From: an uncultured Eubacteriales bacterium
Lineage (GTDB): Bacteria; Bacillota; Clostridia; Oscillospirales; Oscillospiraceae
Length of the DNA stretch: 51,212 bases
Assembly (NCBI GenBank): GCA_900546615.1
Contig: URDJ01000019.1
Location: forward strand, 1-51,212
Reading direction: 5' to 3'
Shown one piece after another: positions 24,679-31,771 of the stretch. The notes below the pieces were generated by a model that did no database searches, was not told the DNA's origin, and saw only the letters and a list, made by a program, of their open reading frames with translations. Position 1 is the first letter of the stretch; every line of letters starts with the position of its first letter. The position numbers and the translations under genes are program-made.

Positions 24679-25173
24679 TTATCGGATGTTTTTCAAGGGC
24701 AAGCCATCAGCGTCGGTAAAACTGCCGCTGGCTATCATGACAATATCTACTATCCAGCCAACAAGGAAGCAGCCGCCGGTGATAAGCCAAAGAATGCCGG
24801 TTCCAATTTTCCCGACGTAGAATCTGTGGACTCCAAGAGTTCCGACGATTATGCAAAGCAGCAAGGCGACAAGCCAGTCTTTTTCGGATGTTGGCTGCCT
24901 GCGACTGCTGCTTTCGCGGTGCTCATAGGTGTCGTAGTGTGCCTGAGTTCTCTGTGGAGGATCCCCCGGTACGGTCTTTGCCCCACAGTTTGTGCAGTAT
25001 GCAACGTCATCTGCATATGTACGGCCGCAGTCAGGACAATGGCATCTGCCATTAGGAATCTTGGCACCGCAGCGGGCGCAGAAGTTCGAACGAGGTTCAT
25101 TCTCGGTTCCACAGTTTGGGCATATAGTTACAGCGCGTCCGCGGCTGTATATAGGCTCATAATTATCGCTCAT
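24679..25173 (-). CDS. Double zinc-ribbon TM2-domain membrane protein
   Basis: 164 aa. Two zinc ribbons with CPNC/CARC (about 18-34) and CPDC/CTNC (about 46-63), a polar linker, then a TM2 domain of two helices (about 99-150) with the GTLGVHRFYVGKIGTG loop. TM2 proteins are widespread, membrane-embedded and poorly understood. Its start overlaps the stop of the upstream HIRAN-like gene by 4 nt, so they form one two-gene unit on the lysogeny strand, expressed away from the lytic genes. This is the usual site of prophage accessory cargo. Confidence 0.8.
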   Translation of the reverse strand: MSDNYEPIYSRGRAVTICPNCGTENEPRSNFCARCGAKIPNGRCHCPDCGRTYADDVAYCTNCGAKTVPGDPPQRTQAHYDTYEHRESSSRRQPTSEKDWLVALLLCIIVGTLGVHRFYVGKIGTGILWLITGGCFLVGWIVDIVMIASGSFTDADGLPLKNIR

Positions 25174-25772
25174 GTCGAAGCATCCTCCCTGCGTATTTTA
25201 ATCTTTACACGAGCGCCGTACTTCAAGGCATGTCCGTCAAAGCCATATTCGCCGCCGACAATCTCCACCTCTGAAATGTCCTCTATTCTGCGCCACATAC
25301 GGAGAATTTCGGGAATATCATCCCTCGAAATGTTGCCGATTTGAATGTCGTTCACGTGTACGCCTATTGCCTGTTCTCCTTCAAAATCATAGGGAACTAG
25401 ACCATAGCGAAGTTCTCCGGAGAAAGGCGGAGCGTGGCAATCAATCTTCTCGAGCAGCTCTTGCCGCGACACGCCGTCAGTGTCAAAAGTAACACCGACC
25501 ACTTTGTACTCTCTGTAAAGAAAGTCGTTTGCTCGCCTGCTCTGAACAACTGGTTCGCTCTTAACTGTAGGGTTTTCTTGAGCTTTGTGTTCTGTATATT
25601 TATTTGCATTTTCACGCTTGCGATTTTTTGCCAAGCCATAGATACCGAAGATAAGCATGCCGACTCCGGCGGCCCACGCAAATAAGTACAGCCATGTTCC
25701 GTATGCCGCCTGCGAACCAAAGAACAGCATAATACCGCAGACCACGAGGACAATGTTTTTGGCCTTCTCCAT
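25170..25772 (-). CDS. Membrane protein with HIRAN-like domain
   Basis: 200 aa. Two N-terminal membrane helices (about 7-48), a charged linker, then a soluble domain from about residue 83: YREYKVVGVTF, QELLEKI, LVPYDFEGEQAIGVHVND, IGNISRDDIPEIL. That order (beta strand with G-V, a lost-and-found L-V-P-Y-D...A-I-G-V, then iGxi-R) resembles HIRAN domains, which bind DNA ends or single-stranded DNA in helicases. ATG 25772 follows GGAGG. It is coupled to the TM2 gene. Possible superinfection or stress functions are inferred only from location; the HIRAN call is by eye. Confidence 0.7.
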   Translation of the reverse strand: MEKAKNIVLVVCGIMLFFGSQAAYGTWLYLFAWAAGVGMLIFGIYGLAKNRKRENANKYTEHKAQENPTVKSEPVVQSRRANDFLYREYKVVGVTFDTDGVSRQELLEKIDCHAPPFSGELRYGLVPYDFEGEQAIGVHVNDIQIGNISRDDIPEILRMWRRIEDISEVEIVGGEYGFDGHALKYGARVKIKIRREDAST

Positions 25773-25808
25773 TTACCACACCTCCACATAATGCAAAGGC
25801 TGTAATAT

Positions 25809-25817
25809 TATGCTATA
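25809..25817 (+). promoter_or_regulatory. Extended -10 promoter of the 50-aa gene
   Basis: TGCTATACT (25809-25817) is an extended -10 (TGnTATACT) with no clear -35. It would start a short rightward transcript covering the 50-aa gene and ending at the terminator at 26045-26081. Confidence 0.55.
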
Positions 25818-25869
25818 CTCACTTTGGTACCAATATGGCACGGATCCGCGTCAGAAAGGAGCCGGAACA

Positions 25870-26022
25870 ATGCCCACTGATCTGGATGACCAAATCATTG
25901 CACTGTTTGCCACACTGTCGGACGATGAAAAACGTGAGTTTATTCGTCTTTTTTCCGCTGCTGTAGAAGAACAAGCATCGCAGACTTCGTCTCAGGATCA
26001 GCCCGGCGTAACAGGTCCATAA
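25870..26022 (+). CDS. 50-aa acidic helical protein opposite the repressor gene
   Basis: ATG 25870 follows AAAGGAG (about 25855-25861). The product has a helical core, DDQIIALFATLSDDEKREFI, and a polar tail. The core resembles the C-terminal helices of phage repressors in related bacteria, so it could interact with the repressor, but that is inference. Its last 83 bases are antisense to the 3' end of the repressor gene. It has its own promoter candidate, ribosome site and terminator, which argues that it is real. Confidence 0.6.
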   Translation: MPTDLDDQIIALFATLSDDEKREFIRLFSAAVEEQASQTSSQDQPGVTGP

Positions 26023-26284
26023 GCTGCGCATCAAGAGGATCAGGGAGCTCGACGGCATTCTCGCCGTCGGGCTCTTTTTTTGTTTCTTCCCCCAGCAACT
26101 GCGACGTTGTGACGCCGAGGTAGTCTGCCAGCATTTGAACTTTCTCTACAGACGGGACTTGTCCTCTTCTAACATCAGACACAAAGCTCTTTCCAACGCC
26201 CGCAGCTTCACAAGCTTTGGTTGGGTACTCTTTTTTGAGAGTACAAAAGTGTATTACATTTTGAATCAGCAAGTCCTTGTCCAT
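25940..26284 (-). CDS. Prophage repressor, XRE-type HTH protein (114 aa)
   Basis: N-terminal helix-turn-helix (YPTKACEAAGVGKSFVSDVR, about 20-39, then SVEKVQMLADYLGV) and a C-terminal helical tail (AQLMDLLRRADPETKSAML) likely for oligomerisation; there is no peptidase domain, so induction by RecA cleavage is not expected. It is transcribed leftward away from the early genes, across an operator region with two palindromes. Its 3' third carries, on the other strand, a terminator and the end of the 50-aa gene. Confidence 0.85.
   Translation of the reverse strand: MDKDLLIQNVIHFCTLKKEYPTKACEAAGVGKSFVSDVRRGQVPSVEKVQMLADYLGVTTSQLLGEETKKEPDGENAVELPDPLDAQLMDLLRRADPETKSAMLVLLQQRKKDE
26045..26081 (+). 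terminator. Rightward terminator embedded in the repressor gene
   Basis: GAGCTCGACGGC (26045-26056) pairs with GCCGTCGGGCTC (26063-26074), 11 of 12, followed by TTTTTTT (26075-26081). It ends the transcript of the 50-aa gene and lies within codons of the repressor on the opposite strand. Confidence 0.8.
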
Positions 26285-26343
26285 ATTGCATAAATTCCTT
26301 TTTAATGTGTGAAAGGAAGCAAATTGTGTAAAAGCACGATATT

Positions 26344-26394
26344 CCGTAATTACGGCGCATTAGCCTTGACAGTTCCGTATTTACGGATTATAGT
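26344..26394 (+). promoter_or_regulatory. Early rightward promoter with two operators
   Basis: -35 TTGACA (26366-26371), 17-bp spacer, -10 TATAGT (26389-26394). Operator CCGTATTTACGG (26375-26386) fills the spacer and CCGTAATTACGG (26344-26355) lies 31 bp, about three helical turns, upstream. This is the expected lysis-lysogeny switch. The gap 26285-26469 holds no gene. Confidence 0.85.
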
Positions 26395-26469
26395 TTAAGT
26401 CACAAACTTAACCTTGCGCCTATCATAACACGCGGGATAGACGTGAGGCAAGAGGGGAGGGACAAAATA

Positions 26470-26730
26470 ATGGCAAAACCACGGATGAACATACGAACCC
26501 TACGAAAGGCACGCGGTATGACGCTGACCGAATTCGCATGCCGTTGTGATGTGTCGATAGCTTCTGCGCGTCAGTGGGAGGTTGGTATATCGTTCCCATC
26601 CGCAGACAAGCTGCCGATTATTGCTGCCATTCTCGGCTGTACGATAGACGACCTGTATGACATGGCAGCCTATGGAGACACGATCATGCTGTACGATGAT
26701 GAACCCAGCATATGCCGAAAGGAGGCATGA
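26470..26730 (+). CDS. Cro-like XRE HTH regulator (86 aa)
   Basis: First rightward gene. HTH domain MNIRTLRKARGMTLTEFACR with recognition helix near SIASARQWEVG, then a C-terminal acidic tail. ATG 26470 after GGGAGGG is chosen over the upstream 26443 frame extension. Its position directly after the operator promoter is that of Cro, so it probably competes with the repressor for the CCGTA-type operators. Spacing to the next gene is 4 nt. Confidence 0.85.
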   Translation: MAKPRMNIRTLRKARGMTLTEFACRCDVSIASARQWEVGISFPSADKLPIIAAILGCTIDDLYDMAAYGDTIMLYDDEPSICRKEA

Positions 26731-26734
26731 CACA

Positions 26735-27205
26735 ATGAGCCGTGACCGCAGAAATATCGCGCGAATCGGCAGAGGCATTGCAGGCATGACACAGGAGCGC
26801 TGGGCGGAGGCTCTCGGCTATTCTGTCCGCACCGTGGCGGCCTGGGAGCTCGGCGAGCAGCAGATATCGAGCGAGGCCGTTGTCCGTATGGTGGACGTCA
26901 CAGGGCAGCAGGTGCTTGCATACTGGTACCTTGTCGACAGCCTCGGAGCTCCCGGCATTATCCCTGACATTCAGGTCACGGAGCTGCCGCAGGCCGTGCT
27001 GTCGCTGCTGCGCAGGCTGCGGGACTTCGGCCGGAAGGAGCGCCTCGACGACCTGATTGAGATCGCCGAGGACGGGAAGATCGATGCACAGGAGCGCGAA
27101 GCGTATGACGATATCATGGACGAGCTTGATGACATTATTCAGGCTGCCATGTCGCTCAAATTTGCAAAGGAGGTAAAGCATGCTGACCAAGAAGGAAGTG
27201 ACTGA
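26735..27205 (+). CDS. HTH regulator with C-terminal helical region (156 aa)
   Basis: N-terminal HTH of the XRE type (GMTQERWAEALGYSVRTVAAW, about 17-37) and a long acidic helical C-terminus (DDLIEIAEDGKIDAQEREAY). The style matches phage early regulators of unknown role common in Clostridia prophages. ATG 26735 follows AAGGAGG, and the previous stop lies 5 nt before. The 3' end overlaps the excisionase-like gene by 26 bp. Confidence 0.8.
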   Translation: MSRDRRNIARIGRGIAGMTQERWAEALGYSVRTVAAWELGEQQISSEAVVRMVDVTGQQVLAYWYLVDSLGAPGIIPDIQVTELPQAVLSLLRRLRDFGRKERLDDLIEIAEDGKIDAQEREAYDDIMDELDDIIQAAMSLKFAKEVKHADQEGSD

Positions 27206-27494
27206 GAGGCTCGGTGTCTCTGAGTCAACGGTCTATCGCCTGGCCAAGACCCGTCGCATCGGCGTCTACTACGTCATGGGCTCGACCATGCGATTCTCCG
27301 AAGCGGATGTAGAGGCATACCTGGAATCCGTCAAGCAGAACGCGATCCGTTATGTCCCAGCCATGTCGGCGGCAGTCCAGCCTGCGACCACCGCGACAGC
27401 GCAGCCCATGCAGCAGCGCAAGCGCGGCCCCGGCCGCCCTCGCATTGGAGTGGCCGATATACCGGAGTACTATCCGGGAATGAAAGTGGTGTGA
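27180..27494 (+). CDS. Excisionase-like HTH protein with AT-hook
   Basis: 104 aa. N-terminal HTH_17/MerR-like winged helix: LTKKEVTERLGVSESTVYRL (2-21), then MRFSEADVEAYLES, as in Xis and helix-turn-helix excision factors. The C-terminal part has a Pro/Ala-rich linker and KRGPGRPRIG (about 82-91), a classic AT-hook core (GRP flanked by basic residues) that binds the minor groove of AT-rich DNA. Start ATG 27180 has an ideal AAAGGAGG. It may act as excisionase or as a DNA-bending accessory factor for the nearby origin; both are inferred. Confidence 0.75.
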   Translation: MLTKKEVTERLGVSESTVYRLAKTRRIGVYYVMGSTMRFSEADVEAYLESVKQNAIRYVPAMSAAVQPATTATAQPMQQRKRGPGRPRIGVADIPEYYPGMKVV

Positions 27495-27497
27495 ACT

Positions 27498-27668
27498 ATG
27501 AGCAAGAACAAAAAAAGCGCCGCACCGGCGGCAACCGGTACGACGCAGTCCATGCCAGAGACACAGACGAATGTAAATCCATTATATCCGATATCTCGTA
27601 AAATGCAAGAGGGGAGTGTGTACCATGCCAGAGATCAGGCGCAGTTACTGGGCACAGCTGCCCTCTGA
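27498..27668 (+). CDS. Possible small protein (56 aa)
   Basis: An open frame from ATG 27498 begins 4 nt after the excisionase-like stop, and overlaps the start of the initiator gene by 44 bp. Basic N-terminus (SKNKKSAA), otherwise polar and low complexity. The ribosome site is weak (GGTGTG). It may be translated as part of the operon, but no family is recognisable and chance is possible. Confidence 0.35.
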   Translation: MSKNKKSAAPAATGTTQSMPETQTNVNPLYPISRKMQEGSVYHARDQAQLLGTAAL

Positions 27669-28401
27669 GGTGAGATACTCCGAGGAGCTGTCATCCACCG
27701 CTAAGTTATTTTACGCAGAGCTCTCAGCACTCATAGGCGAGGACGGTTACTGCTGGGCGACTAACAACTATTTTGCAGGTGTCCTCGGCGTGTCGGAGCG
27801 GACCATCAGCAGGATGATAACTCAGATGGAGAGCGCTGGGTTTATACGCTGTGAAATGGCAACTAATGACAATGGAAGAGAGCGCCGGATATACGCCGGC
27901 GCGTTTTTCCCCGGCAGAGGGGGTATAGACAAAAATGTCTACACCCCCCCGGGGGGTCTAGACAAAATTGTCGAGGGGGGTCTAGACAAAAATGTCCACC
28001 CTAATAGTAGTAGATTATATATACATGATAATACTAACCCCCCTATAGCCCCCCCAGAGGGGGGAAATGCGCGTGCCGGCTCCAAAAAGGGCGGACGCAC
28101 GGTATCAACACCCACATGGAAACCCGAACGCTTTGATAAATTCTGGAAAGCATATCCGAACGGCGCCGGGCGAAAAGCGGCTGTTAGGGCGTGGGACAAG
28201 CTCAAGCCGGATGATGCATTATTAGTACTCATGGCACGGACGCTGGAGAAGGATATGCGCAGCGAGCAATGGGCACGAGGCATAATCCCTCGTGCCTCCA
28301 CATGGCTGAACAGCGAGCCTTGGAACGACGATTACTCAAAAATACCCGGAGCGCATTGCCAGCGAAGCCATGGCGGAGGGGAGCGGACGCAGGAGTGGTG
28401 A
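27625..28401 (+). CDS. Phage replication initiator (DnaD/replisome-organiser type)
   Basis: 258 aa. N-terminal winged helix (about 15-80; FAGVLGVSERTISRMITQME) typical of phage replisome organisers, a linker (about 95-145) and a C-terminal domain with RFDKFWKAYPNGAGRKAAVRAW, found in many Firmicutes phage initiators and helicase loaders. It lies just before DnaB and should bind the origin and recruit it. The linker DNA holds three near-identical iterons and an AT-rich stretch, which translate as GGIDKNV/GGLDKIV/GGLDKNV, so the origin is within the gene. Start ATG 27625 (GTG 27616 possible). Confidence 0.85.
   Translation: MPEIRRSYWAQLPSEVRYSEELSSTAKLFYAELSALIGEDGYCWATNNYFAGVLGVSERTISRMITQMESAGFIRCEMATNDNGRERRIYAGAFFPGRGGIDKNVYTPPGGLDKIVEGGLDKNVHPNSSRLYIHDNTNPPIAPPEGGNARAGSKKGGRTVSTPTWKPERFDKFWKAYPNGAGRKAAVRAWDKLKPDDALLVLMARTLEKDMRSEQWARGIIPRASTWLNSEPWNDDYSKIPGAHCQRSHGGGERTQEW
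27920..28040 (+). other. Candidate replication origin inside the initiator gene
   Basis: Three iterons with GACA-N4-TGTC arms: GACAAAAATGTC at 27928-27939, GACAAAATTGTC at 27961-27972, GACAAAAATGTC at 27985-27996. Copies 2 and 3 share the upstream GGGGGGTCTA in a 24-bp repeat, while copy 1 lies 33 bp before copy 2. An AT-rich stretch (28001-28037) with TATATATACATGATAATA follows and could unwind. The layout resembles lambda ori inside gene O. Confidence 0.65.
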
Positions 28402-28409
28402 CCAATGAA

Positions 28410-29684
28410 ATGCTCACAAAGGCCCGCCAGTCCGTGTTGGGCTCAATCCTCATTAGCCCACAGATCGTTGTAGATGTTGTTCAGCAGCTGACACAGGAGG
28501 ACTTCGGTCCCGGCGCGCTTGGCAACGTATATGCGGGAATATGCCGGCTATTCTCTCGCGGCAAACCGGTTGATCCGGTCACAGTACTTGCCGAGGTTGG
28601 GAATGAGTACGAGCAGCTGCTGAAGGAACTCATGATTGCTACCCCCACGGCAGCTAACTGGGAGGCATATGCCGAGATTGTCCGTGATGGCACGCAGTTA
28701 GAAAAACTGAAAACTGCAGCCCTGAGCGTGTACGGTGCAGCCGATTTGGACGAGGCTAAAAGCGAGGCCGAGAAGCTCTCGCTCCTGCTCTCAAACCGAA
28801 GCCAACTGAGAATAACGTCATTTTCAGAAGGCATAAGTGACTTTTACAAGCGCCAATCCGAACATATATCGCCAGCCTACTTGAGATGGCATTTCCGCCC
28901 TCTTGATGAGAACCTGTTTGCAGAGCAGGGAGACCTCATTATTCTCGGTGGATATCCCAGCTCTGGCAAAACAATGCTTGCTGCACAGTTTGCATATGAA
29001 ATGGCCACAAAAAAGAAGGTAGGAATCTTTTCACTCGAAACCAGTGACCGCAAGCTCTATGATCGCATGGCTGCATATGCGGCGGGCCTCGATTTTGATT
29101 CAATCAAATCGAACCGTCTCAGCGATGCGGAACTGGGCGCAGTTTCAGCTCTTGAAGAAAAAAGCGACTTAATCCAGCTCGACGTCATTGAGGCATCTGG
29201 AATGTCGGTTATGGATATCAGGGCGGTTTCCCTTTCACGGCGCTATGACGTGATATTCATAGATTATCTGCAGCTGCTTAATTCGTCAGGACGGGATCGG
29301 TATGAGAAAATCACAAACATCTCTCTTGCACTCAAGCAGCTGGGCCGGGATACGGGGATAACGGTCGTTGCGCTCTCGCAGCTCAGTAGACCCGAGAAGG
29401 GCCGCCGGAGTGCGCCGACACTGGCGAGCCTGAGGGAATCAGGGCAGATAGAGCAGGATGCGGATATAGTCATGCTCTTGTACCTTGAGGACGAGGAAAA
29501 CCCATCCGGGAATCGCACTCTTAATGTCGCAAAGAACAAGGACGGTGAATTAGGGCATTTTAGACTCGGGTTTTATCCGAAAAACATGAAGTTCGTGTAT
29601 AAAGGGGCCGGTTATCAGTACAAGTCGAAAACGCACATTAAACCGGCAACGCCGGAGGAGCAGCAAATGGAGCTGCCGTTTTAG
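28410..29684 (+). CDS. Replicative DNA helicase, DnaB family
   Basis: About 424 aa. Short N-terminal helical domain (ARQSVLGSILISP) and RecA-like motor with Walker A GGYPSSGKT, Walker B VIFIDYLQLL and DnaB motif SLRESGQIEQDADIVMLL. It unwinds DNA ahead of the replisome, presumably loaded at the iterons by the initiator immediately upstream. ATG 28410 is taken as start; GTG 28398, which overlaps the initiator stop as GTGA, is equally possible. Stop is TAG, with the next ribosome site beginning at the stop. Confidence 0.92.
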   Translation: MLTKARQSVLGSILISPQIVVDVVQQLTQEDFGPGALGNVYAGICRLFSRGKPVDPVTVLAEVGNEYEQLLKELMIATPTAANWEAYAEIVRDGTQLEKLKTAALSVYGAADLDEAKSEAEKLSLLLSNRSQLRITSFSEGISDFYKRQSEHISPAYLRWHFRPLDENLFAEQGDLIILGGYPSSGKTMLAAQFAYEMATKKKVGIFSLETSDRKLYDRMAAYAAGLDFDSIKSNRLSDAELGAVSALEEKSDLIQLDVIEASGMSVMDIRAVSLSRRYDVIFIDYLQLLNSSGRDRYEKITNISLALKQLGRDTGITVVALSQLSRPEKGRRSAPTLASLRESGQIEQDADIVMLLYLEDEENPSGNRTLNVAKNKDGELGHFRLGFYPKNMKFVYKGAGYQYKSKTHIKPATPEEQQMELPF

Positions 29685-29693
29685 GAGGTAATA

Positions 29694-29933
29694 GTGCGAG
29701 TAGGGGATGAAGTACGCTGCGTGCCGTATTATGGGGGGCATATATCACCGCCAGTTCAGGGGCGAGTAATCTACATACACCCAGCCCGCAGGTATTACAC
29801 AGTGCAGTTCGATATGCCTCGCGGCAGGGCATTTCGAGAATCTTATCTTATCGGGCGCGGCAACGCCCAGGAAAGGACGATACAGACGAATGAAAACAAT
29901 ATCCATCGTAAATCTAAAAGGCGGCGTCGGTAA
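29694..29933 (+). CDS. Small conserved phage protein (79 aa)
   Basis: Start GTG 29694 after AGGAGG. Core VGDEVRCVPYYGGHISPPVQ and GRVIYIHPARRYYTVQFD is a small beta-rich fold (SH3/KOW-like by eye), followed by a basic tail ending KSKRRRR. It overlaps the start of parA by 44 bp. Similar proteins appear in prophages of gut Clostridia with no known role. The basic end suggests nucleic acid binding. Confidence 0.65.
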   Translation: MRVGDEVRCVPYYGGHISPPVQGRVIYIHPARRYYTVQFDMPRGRAFRESYLIGRGNAQERTIQTNENNIHRKSKRRRR

Positions 29934-30672
29934 AACCGTCACCGCCGTAAACATGGCTGCAATTCTGGCCGAGGATTACGGGAAAAAGGTACTCGTGATA
30001 GATGCAGATCCGCAGGCCAATGCCACGCGGTTCTACGGCATCAGCGAGGACGCGAATACGATCGCCTGCATAATGGACGGGCTTGCGGATGACCCTTACG
30101 ACTGCATCTACTGCACGGCGCACGAGGGCGTCGATATCGTGCCGTCGGATATATCGCTTATCACCGCTGACATCGCCAGCGTCAGTAAGGGCGTAGGGGC
30201 CGGCAGACTGCGCGATTTCCTGAACGTCATCGACGAGGACGCCAGGACTTCGGGCGAGGCCACCGCATACGACGTGGTGTTCATCGACTGCCCGCCGTCC
30301 TTCACGGCCGCCAGCGTCGCGGCGATTGCGGCGTCGGACGACGTTATAATCCCCGTCAAGGTCGACGCCTTTTCCGTGTCTGGTATGCGTGAGCTGCTCA
30401 CGCAGATCTCCGGAGTGCGGGGGATATGTCCGGGCATTCGCACTGCTGGCATCCTGGTCACGATGTGGCACAACAGTCCGGCGGTCGTTCAGGGCGAAGC
30501 GCTGCTCCGAGGCTCCGGTGTTCCCGTGTTCCGCACGGTCATCCGGCGCAGCGACAAGGTCGACGAGAGCACATTTGCACGGCAGCCCCTCAATGAGTAC
30601 AGCCGCTATAGCTCCGCCGGCCGCGACTATCGCGCTCTGGTCGCAGAATACCTTGAGGGGGCGGGTGCTTAA
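29890..30672 (+). CDS. parA: ParA partition ATPase
   Basis: 260 aa. Deviant Walker A KGGVGKTVTAVN (about 10-21) with the signature Lys, Walker A' VLVIDADPQANAT and Walker B VVFIDCPPSF place it in the Soj/ParA family of the small type (no N-terminal HTH), as in chromosomal and type Ib-like partition systems. It forms ATP-dependent dimers on the nucleoid that move DNA with ParB bound to a centromere. Overlaps parB by one base. The presence of ParAB in a prophage suggests segregation as an extrachromosomal replicon. Confidence 0.93.
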   Translation: MKTISIVNLKGGVGKTVTAVNMAAILAEDYGKKVLVIDADPQANATRFYGISEDANTIACIMDGLADDPYDCIYCTAHEGVDIVPSDISLITADIASVSKGVGAGRLRDFLNVIDEDARTSGEATAYDVVFIDCPPSFTAASVAAIAASDDVIIPVKVDAFSVSGMRELLTQISGVRGICPGIRTAGILVTMWHNSPAVVQGEALLRGSGVPVFRTVIRRSDKVDESTFARQPLNEYSRYSSAGRDYRALVAEYLEGAGA

Positions 30673-31757
30673 TGGCGAAGAAGCCGTTTTCAGTATCTGA
30701 TTACATAAAGCCTGAGGACGTGTCCAAATTGGACACCGAGGCGACAGCCATATCCTTCATCCCTCGGGAGCGACTGCTGCTGAATGAGAAAAACTTTTAT
30801 GATACGAGTAACACAGACGAGCTCGCGGACAGCATCGCGCTCAATGGCCTTATCGAGCCGATAATCGTCAGGCCGGTGCGCGACGGCAGCGGAGACTACC
30901 GCATAATATCCGGGCACCGCCGGTTCCTTGCTATTTGCGAGCTGGCGAAGGCCGAGCCGGAGCGCTGGGCCCGAGTGCCGGCCATTGTCAGAGAGCCCGC
31001 ATCAGATATCCTGGAGGAACTGCTGCTGATCGAGGCCAACCGTGCGACGAGGGTCATGTCGTCGGCGGACACGATGCGCCAGGCGGAGCGCTACAGAGAG
31101 CTGCTTGCCGAACTGAAAAACCAAGGCGTGGAGATCCCAGGGCGACTGCGCGACGCCGTGGCCGAGGCAATGCAGATATCGGCATCCCGCCTGGCGCGGT
31201 TGGATGTCATACGCAAGAATCTCTCCCCGGAGTGGATGGAAGCATTCGAGGCCGGCAGCCTCTCCGAGTCGGCGGCATATGAACTCGCCCGGCTGCCTCA
31301 GGAGCAGCAGGCAAGTGTCAGAAACAAGGCTAAAGGCAATCCTACTGCACAATCTGTGACCGCTATCGCGTCTGAGCTTGGCAGGGAAGCGGACGCTCCT
31401 GCAGGTCAAAGCCATGAAACAAGCCCCAGAGAGGAGCCGGAAGCGGATGAAAGGCCCGTCCGTCCTACAGCTGCACATAAACTGGCTTCTTCGCAGTGGA
31501 AACATCTTGTCGATGCGTGCTCTGAGGCAGGCGTCACAATTAGTGAGGTCGCCGATACCCTTTGTGAATTAGAAGAAGATATACAATTCTTCATATCCGG
31601 ATTGCCGGACGGCTCGGGACATATATGGTCGCCTGAAGTCTGCAGCCTTGAAGATATGCTGGACCTTTCGGAGATGACCGGCCTCTGCGTAAATGCTCTG
31701 CTGGGACGGGTGCCGACAGATTGTGCAAGCTGTAAGTGGGCAGATGCAAAGACTTGA
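30672..31757 (+). CDS. parB: ParB centromere-binding protein
   Basis: 361 aa. N-terminal ParB/Srx CTPase domain with FIPRERLLLNEKNFYDTSNT, ELADSIALNGLIEPIIVR, ISGHRRFLA and ANRATRVMSS; then a central HTH (DAVAEAMQISASRLARLDVI, about 158-177) and a C-terminal extension with a Cys-rich end. It binds the centromere and loads around it with CTP. The palindrome GTGTCCAAATTGGACAC lies inside its own codons 17-22, as parS sites often do near parAB. A stop and a new operon-like start follow after 14 nt. Confidence 0.93.
   Translation: MAKKPFSVSDYIKPEDVSKLDTEATAISFIPRERLLLNEKNFYDTSNTDELADSIALNGLIEPIIVRPVRDGSGDYRIISGHRRFLAICELAKAEPERWARVPAIVREPASDILEELLLIEANRATRVMSSADTMRQAERYRELLAELKNQGVEIPGRLRDAVAEAMQISASRLARLDVIRKNLSPEWMEAFEAGSLSESAAYELARLPQEQQASVRNKAKGNPTAQSVTAIASELGREADAPAGQSHETSPREEPEADERPVRPTAAHKLASSQWKHLVDACSEAGVTISEVADTLCELEEDIQFFISGLPDGSGHIWSPEVCSLEDMLDLSEMTGLCVNALLGRVPTDCASCKWADAKT
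30720..30736. promoter_or_regulatory. Palindrome GTGTCCAAATTGGACAC, candidate parS copy 2
   Basis: Identical over 17 bp to the copy beside the integrase. It codes for V-S-K-L-D-T in ParB. An exact 17-bp palindrome in two unrelated contexts is hard to explain by chance. Confidence 0.65.
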
Positions 31758-31771
31758 ATTGGAGGACGAAT

